Part shown: positions 6,066 through 8,103 of the stretch, one piece after another
Numbering within the stretch: position 1 is the first letter of the stretch
Layout of the letters: every line of letters begins with the position of its first letter
Notes under the pieces: generated by a model
Told to the model about the DNA's origin: nothing
Database searches by the model: none
What the model saw: the letters and a program-made list of their open reading frames with translations, nothing else
Translations under genes and position numbers: made by a program
Assembly: GCA_002316295.1 (NCBI GenBank)
Contig: DCDF01000276.1
Span: 1-8,103 of the forward strand
Direction: 5' to 3'
DNA: 8,103 nt
From: Syntrophaceae bacterium UBA1062
GTDB lineage: Bacteria; Desulfobacterota; Desulfomonilia; UBA1062

Positions 6066-6716
6066 TTACGGTCGGTGCGTTTTATCCGCGCTTTCACGGA
6101 GCGCGGCGATCACCTCTTCGTCGCCGGTCTGGGTGAAATATTCGTAAAACTGGCCCACAGCATAGAAGATCGGAGGCGCCTTCAGCACGACAGTCTCGTC
6201 GGCTTCAAGTGATGTGCGCTCGAGGGCCTCTATACTCCCCACCGGCACCGCGGCGATGATTTTTTCCGGGGCTTCCCTCCGGACGGTCCAGATGGACGCC
6301 TGCATCGTGCTTCCGGTGGCTATGCCGTCATCGGTGATGATGACCGTTCGGCCTTTGAGCGGCACCTTGGGCCTGACGCTGCGGAAACGCCCGAGGCTCT
6401 CGGCTATCATGGTATACTGTTTTTCCCGCTCGTCCTCCACGTATATCGCAAATTCGTTGTGAGGGCTCAGACGCCTGCGAAGATCTTCATCCAGAAACAG
6501 GGTGCCGTCTTCACTGATGGCTCCGATGGCCAGTTCCGGGTTGCCCGGCGCTCCCAGCTTGCGGGAAAGAACCACATCGAGCTCGGCATGAAGTATGCGG
6601 GCGATCTCTCCGGCCACAATGACTCCCCCCCGCGGGATGCCGAGCACCACGGGATTCCTGTCCTCATATTCTCTGAGCTCATCCGCAAGGAGGCGGCCGG
6701 CCTCTTCACGGTTCAT
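6066..6716 (-). CDS. Predicted phosphoribosyltransferase (COG1926 type)
   Basis: A 216-residue protein with a type I phosphoribosyltransferase fold. The PRPP-binding loop is clear: VIITDDGIATGST (125-137), with two acidic residues Asp129-Asp130. Upstream it has GIPRGG (26-31) and RKLGAPGNPELAIGA (52-66), the signature of the COG1926 'predicted phosphoribosyltransferase' group; the C-terminal AVGQFYEYF (186-194) also fits. The base or other acceptor for this group is not established, so no pathway is assigned. The start at 6716 is chosen because GAGGAG (6723-6728) lies 6 bases upstream and the family begins near here. The frame stays open to an ATG at 6788, and a start at 6746, with a weaker CGAGG, is the main alternative (10 residues longer). 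It is convergent with the acyl-CoA ligase and has its own promoter candidate, so the two are not functionally linked by position. Confidence 0.88.
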   Translation of the reverse strand: MNREEAGRLLADELREYEDRNPVVLGIPRGGVIVAGEIARILHAELDVVLSRKLGAPGNPELAIGAISEDGTLFLDEDLRRRLSPHNEFAIYVEDEREKQYTMIAESLGRFRSVRPKVPLKGRTVIITDDGIATGSTMQASIWTVRREAPEKIIAAVPVGSIEALERTSLEADETVVLKAPPIFYAVGQFYEYFTQTGDEEVIAALRESADKTHRP

Positions 6717-6848
6717 GAAAGGCTCCTCGCTGTGCGAGATGATTTTCAGATTTCCCATGAAAAACCTCGACATGCGCCGTCCCGTCAACCACCGGCTGCG
6801 GGGAGAAGGCCTCGGGGCGCACAGGGCGGTTTTCTTGCTTCATAACTT

Positions 6849-6876
6849 AGAATATGACTCCGTGGGGGCCTCTCAA
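6849..6876 (-). promoter_or_regulatory. Sigma-70 promoter candidate for the phosphoribosyltransferase gene
   Basis: On the minus strand TTGAGA (6871-6876, 5 of 6) and TATTCT (6849-6854, 4 of 6) are 16 bases apart. Transcription would start near 6842, giving a leader of about 125 bases. Confidence 0.45.
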
Positions 6877-7062
6877 TAGAGCCGCCCGCGGTCACCGGAG
6901 GCTTTCGGAGCACATCCTCCAGTAATATCCCCCGCCGCTCAAAGAACCCGGAATCCTCACGGCACACAGAGGCAAAAGCAGGGTTAAGGCGTTTGTGCTC
7001 AGCGGGTCCCAAAAAAATGAGCTTTCCACAGCAGCATATCGGCGGGGTATAAAGCAAGGGGT

Positions 7063-7106
7063 GCCCGTGACAGAAAGCCACGCCATCGCAGCTTCCCGTC
7101 ACGGGC
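7063..7106 (-). other. Long 16-bp hairpin downstream of the PilZ gene
   Basis: The outer 9 bases GCCCGTGAC (7063-7071) and GTCACGGGC (7098-7106) are perfect inverted repeats. The pairing continues inward without a gap for 7 more positions (7072-7078 with 7091-7097), leaving a 12-base loop. The two imperfect positions are G-U wobbles in minus-strand RNA but A-C mismatches in plus-strand RNA, which suggests it works as RNA from the minus strand, in the PilZ transcript. The following bases (ACCCCTTGC) are not a T-tract, so it is not a standard terminator. Confidence 0.6.
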
Positions 7107-7216
7107 GTGGGACTGCCTCCTGGCGGAGGGCGTTACTTTCCTGAATTCTTCGTTTCCGGAACTCTGGAATACTCAGCTCCTCCATATGTGTTCGGCAGGC
7201 GGCTTCACCTGCGCGA

Positions 7217-7720
7217 TCAGATCACATTCCCGATGAGATGCCGGGAGGTCATCTTCCAGACGGCAACCGGGAGGCGCCTGGCCCACTCGCTGCACGACGG
7301 ACACACCCAGACCAGGCCCACTTTCCTGACCTGCCTGTGGGAAAGCTGCTCACCGCACACATCGCAGAAGTACTGCACGTCGGGCAATCCTTCGAATCTC
7401 CTGCCATAGAGCGGTTCGGAGAGCCTGATACCGACTCCGTACAGATGGCGGCTCCCCCTGCTCATGGGCACGGCCCACCGGATGATGCCCGACTGGTCGC
7501 GGAGAGAGGCACCCATGAATTCCTCCGGGATTCCCCGGCTGATATGGATGCGGACGTCCTGACCCGGCCTGAGCTCATGTTCGGTTTCCGCATACAGGCC
7601 TGTGTCGCTGATGTTATAGACCACCGCACGATAAGGTCTGTGAGATCTCCTGAGGGTGTATTCCATGGGGATCCTGCAGCTCAATCGTGACTGCGTTCTG
7701 TGTTCCTGATCTGCCGTCAT
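7217..7720 (-). CDS. PilZ domain protein with C-terminal zinc ribbon
   Basis: A 167-residue protein in two parts. Residues 8-105 form a PilZ domain: the c-di-GMP-binding RxxxR motif is RLSCR (12-16) and the (D/N)xSxxG motif is NISDTG (36-41), both complete, and GVGIRL (95-100) fits the last strand. PilZ proteins bind cyclic di-GMP and pass the signal to motility, polysaccharide or other partners. Residues 117-145 hold two CxxC pairs (Cys119/Cys122 and Cys140/Cys143), 17 residues apart, a probable zinc ribbon for contacting protein or nucleic acid. No membrane segment or signal peptide is seen, so it is cytosolic. The start at 7720 is set by AAAGGAG (7727-7733) with a 6-base spacer; the frame continues upstream to 7873, but that extension has no such site and overlaps the promoter candidate. 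No cyclic di-GMP enzyme is in the window, so the partner is unknown. Confidence 0.85.
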   Translation of the reverse strand: MTADQEHRTQSRLSCRIPMEYTLRRSHRPYRAVVYNISDTGLYAETEHELRPGQDVRIHISRGIPEEFMGASLRDQSGIIRWAVPMSRGSRHLYGVGIRLSEPLYGRRFEGLPDVQYFCDVCGEQLSHRQVRKVGLVWVCPSCSEWARRLPVAVWKMTSRHLIGNVI

Positions 7721-7802
7721 CTTTTGCTCCTTTACACAGATTTTATGATGCCCAAGCTGCACAAGGCCTTGAGCCCGAGAGTTCATCAGATGATAAAAAA
7801 CC

Positions 7803-7830
7803 ATAATAGAGGGCGCCTCCTTCAAATCAA
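7803..7830 (-). promoter_or_regulatory. Sigma-70 promoter candidate for the PilZ gene
   Basis: On the minus strand TTGATT (7825-7830, 4 of 6) and TATTAT (7803-7808, 5 of 6) are 16 bases apart. Transcription would start near 7796, a leader of about 76 bases. If this is the main promoter, the repeated block at 7910-7953 lies upstream of it and would act as DNA, not as leader RNA. Confidence 0.45.
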
Positions 7831-7909
7831 TAGGCCCTCGGGAAACCTTTTTCCCAAATCTCTCTATCCTCATTAAAAAGGACTACCGGTTCCGTTGATG
7901 AACGGCTGC

Positions 7910-7953
7910 TCATTCAGAATATGCTGTACAGCCAGGCTTCAGGGGCTTTCCCT
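7910..7953 (-). repeat. Conserved block, copy B, upstream of the PilZ gene
   Basis: Read on the minus strand, bases 7953-7931 match 1279-1301 at 21 of 23 positions, including the unbroken core AAGCCCCTGAAGCC. They are followed by the perfect palindrome GCTGTACAGC (7923-7932) and TCTGAATGA (7918-7910), the same order as copy A with a 2-base difference in spacing. It lies about 190 bases from the PilZ start in the same orientation. The sequence outside this unit is not similar between copies. Confidence 0.55.
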
Positions 7954-8103
7954 CTCCTCTCCCGCGATCCGCTGACGCGATTCCCTTCCGGGAGGAGGCA
8001 TCATAATGTGAGAAGATCGGGGGACTGCTCGATACCGTACTACCTGTATCGCTGTTTGTATCAGGGCGCCTCGTTCAGCCTATATCGTTTCCACGTTGAG
8101 CGA

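Larger units (their letters stand above)
6717..7216. other. 500-base non-coding region between phosphoribosyltransferase and PilZ genes
   Basis: No gene is supported here; the longest frames lack ribosome binding sites and look unlike protein. The region contains the phosphoribosyltransferase promoter candidate (6849-6876) and the long hairpin 7063-7106. Two smaller hairpins lie nearer the PilZ gene: CCTCC-tggc-GGAGG around 7116-7129 and GCAGG/CCTGC at 7195-7212. On the minus strand seven T (7011-7017) follow a weak GCTTT/AAAGC stem (7021-7055), possibly the end of the PilZ transcript. That would leave a structured 3' untranslated region of about 200 bases. Confidence 0.6.
7721..8103. other. 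Upstream region of the PilZ gene to the right edge, no supported gene
   Basis: 383 bases. From the PilZ start outward it holds the ribosome binding site, a promoter candidate (7803-7830), a small hairpin GGGAAA-cctt-TTTCCC (7840-7855), a hairpin CCGTT-gatg-AACGG (7892-7905) and the second copy of the conserved block (7910-7953). Beyond 7960 there is a near-repeat of GCGATCC/GCGATTCC (7964-7984) and little else I can interpret. A GTG frame at 8008 runs open to the edge but is too short to call. Confidence 0.5.

Noticed and set aside
6785..7102. 105-codon and 64-codon minus-strand frames between the phosphoribosyltransferase and PilZ genes
   Set aside because: There is no ribosome binding site, the starts lie in the long hairpin, and the composition is unlike the neighbouring proteins.
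7063..7106. tRNA or known riboswitch reading of the long hairpin
   Set aside because: There is no cloverleaf, no CCA end and no consensus of cobalamin, glycine, GEMM, TPP or molybdenum-cofactor elements that I can see.
8008..8103. GTG frame of 32 codons open to the right edge, 9 bases after GGAGGAGG
   Set aside because: The ribosome binding site is good, but 32 open codons occur by chance about one time in five and the peptide shows no recognisable feature.
1..8103. CRISPR array, insertion sequence, prophage or defence island
   Set aside because: No spaced direct repeats, transposase or terminal repeats, integrase, or defence-type proteins were found. RadC homologues sometimes travel with mobile elements, but nothing around this copy suggests it.

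Overview
The window is an ordinary-looking stretch of bacterial chromosome. It is GC-rich in the genes and AT-richer between them, with strong AGGAGG-type ribosome binding sites. It holds six complete genes and the first 34 codons of a seventh that runs off the left edge. The protein types point to a Gram-negative bacterium, probably a deltaproteobacterium (Desulfobacterota or a syntroph-like lineage): lipoproteins, a single-pass DUF748 envelope protein, a long-chain acyl-CoA ligase and a PilZ c-di-GMP receptor. That placement is an inference from protein style, not from a marker gene.

Layout. Bases 1-104 (minus) are the start of a probable lipoprotein. Bases 288-956 (minus) are a RadC/JAMM-family protein, followed by a strong, possibly bidirectional terminator. 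A 383-base divergent intergenic region (957-1339) carries a good promoter for radC and a long structured leader for the next gene. Bases 1340-2464 (plus) encode a lipoprotein of the CrtC/AttH (lipocalin-like) family. Bases 2610-3695 (plus) encode a DUF748 membrane-anchored protein. Bases 3929-5953 (plus) encode a long-chain acyl-CoA ligase with an unusual insertion, preceded by a palindrome and a ladder of tiny coupled ORFs. A convergent terminator separates it from a COG1926-type phosphoribosyltransferase (6066-6716, minus). A 500-base non-coding stretch with a long hairpin follows, then a PilZ domain protein with a C-terminal zinc ribbon (7217-7720, minus), and 383 bases without a convincing gene to the right edge.

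Functional reading. The three plus-strand genes all plausibly deal with lipids or the cell envelope (lipocalin-like lipoprotein, AsmA-like DUF748 protein, fatty-acid activation). The gaps of 145 and 233 bases make one tight operon uncertain. The minus-strand genes look like independent units, each with its own promoter candidate.

No defence system, CRISPR array, mobile element, tRNA or rRNA is visible. The least ordinary signals are non-coding: (1) a 23-base block occurring twice, 21 of 23 identical, in sense orientation upstream of the CrtC-like gene and of the PilZ gene, each copy followed by a different perfect 10-base palindrome and the same TCTGAATGA; (2) a 16-bp hairpin at 7063-7106 whose two imperfect pairs are wobbles only in minus-strand RNA; and (3) the nested start/stop overlaps ahead of the acyl-CoA ligase. 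Among the proteins, the PilZ-zinc ribbon fusion and the helical insertion in the ligase deserve a look.
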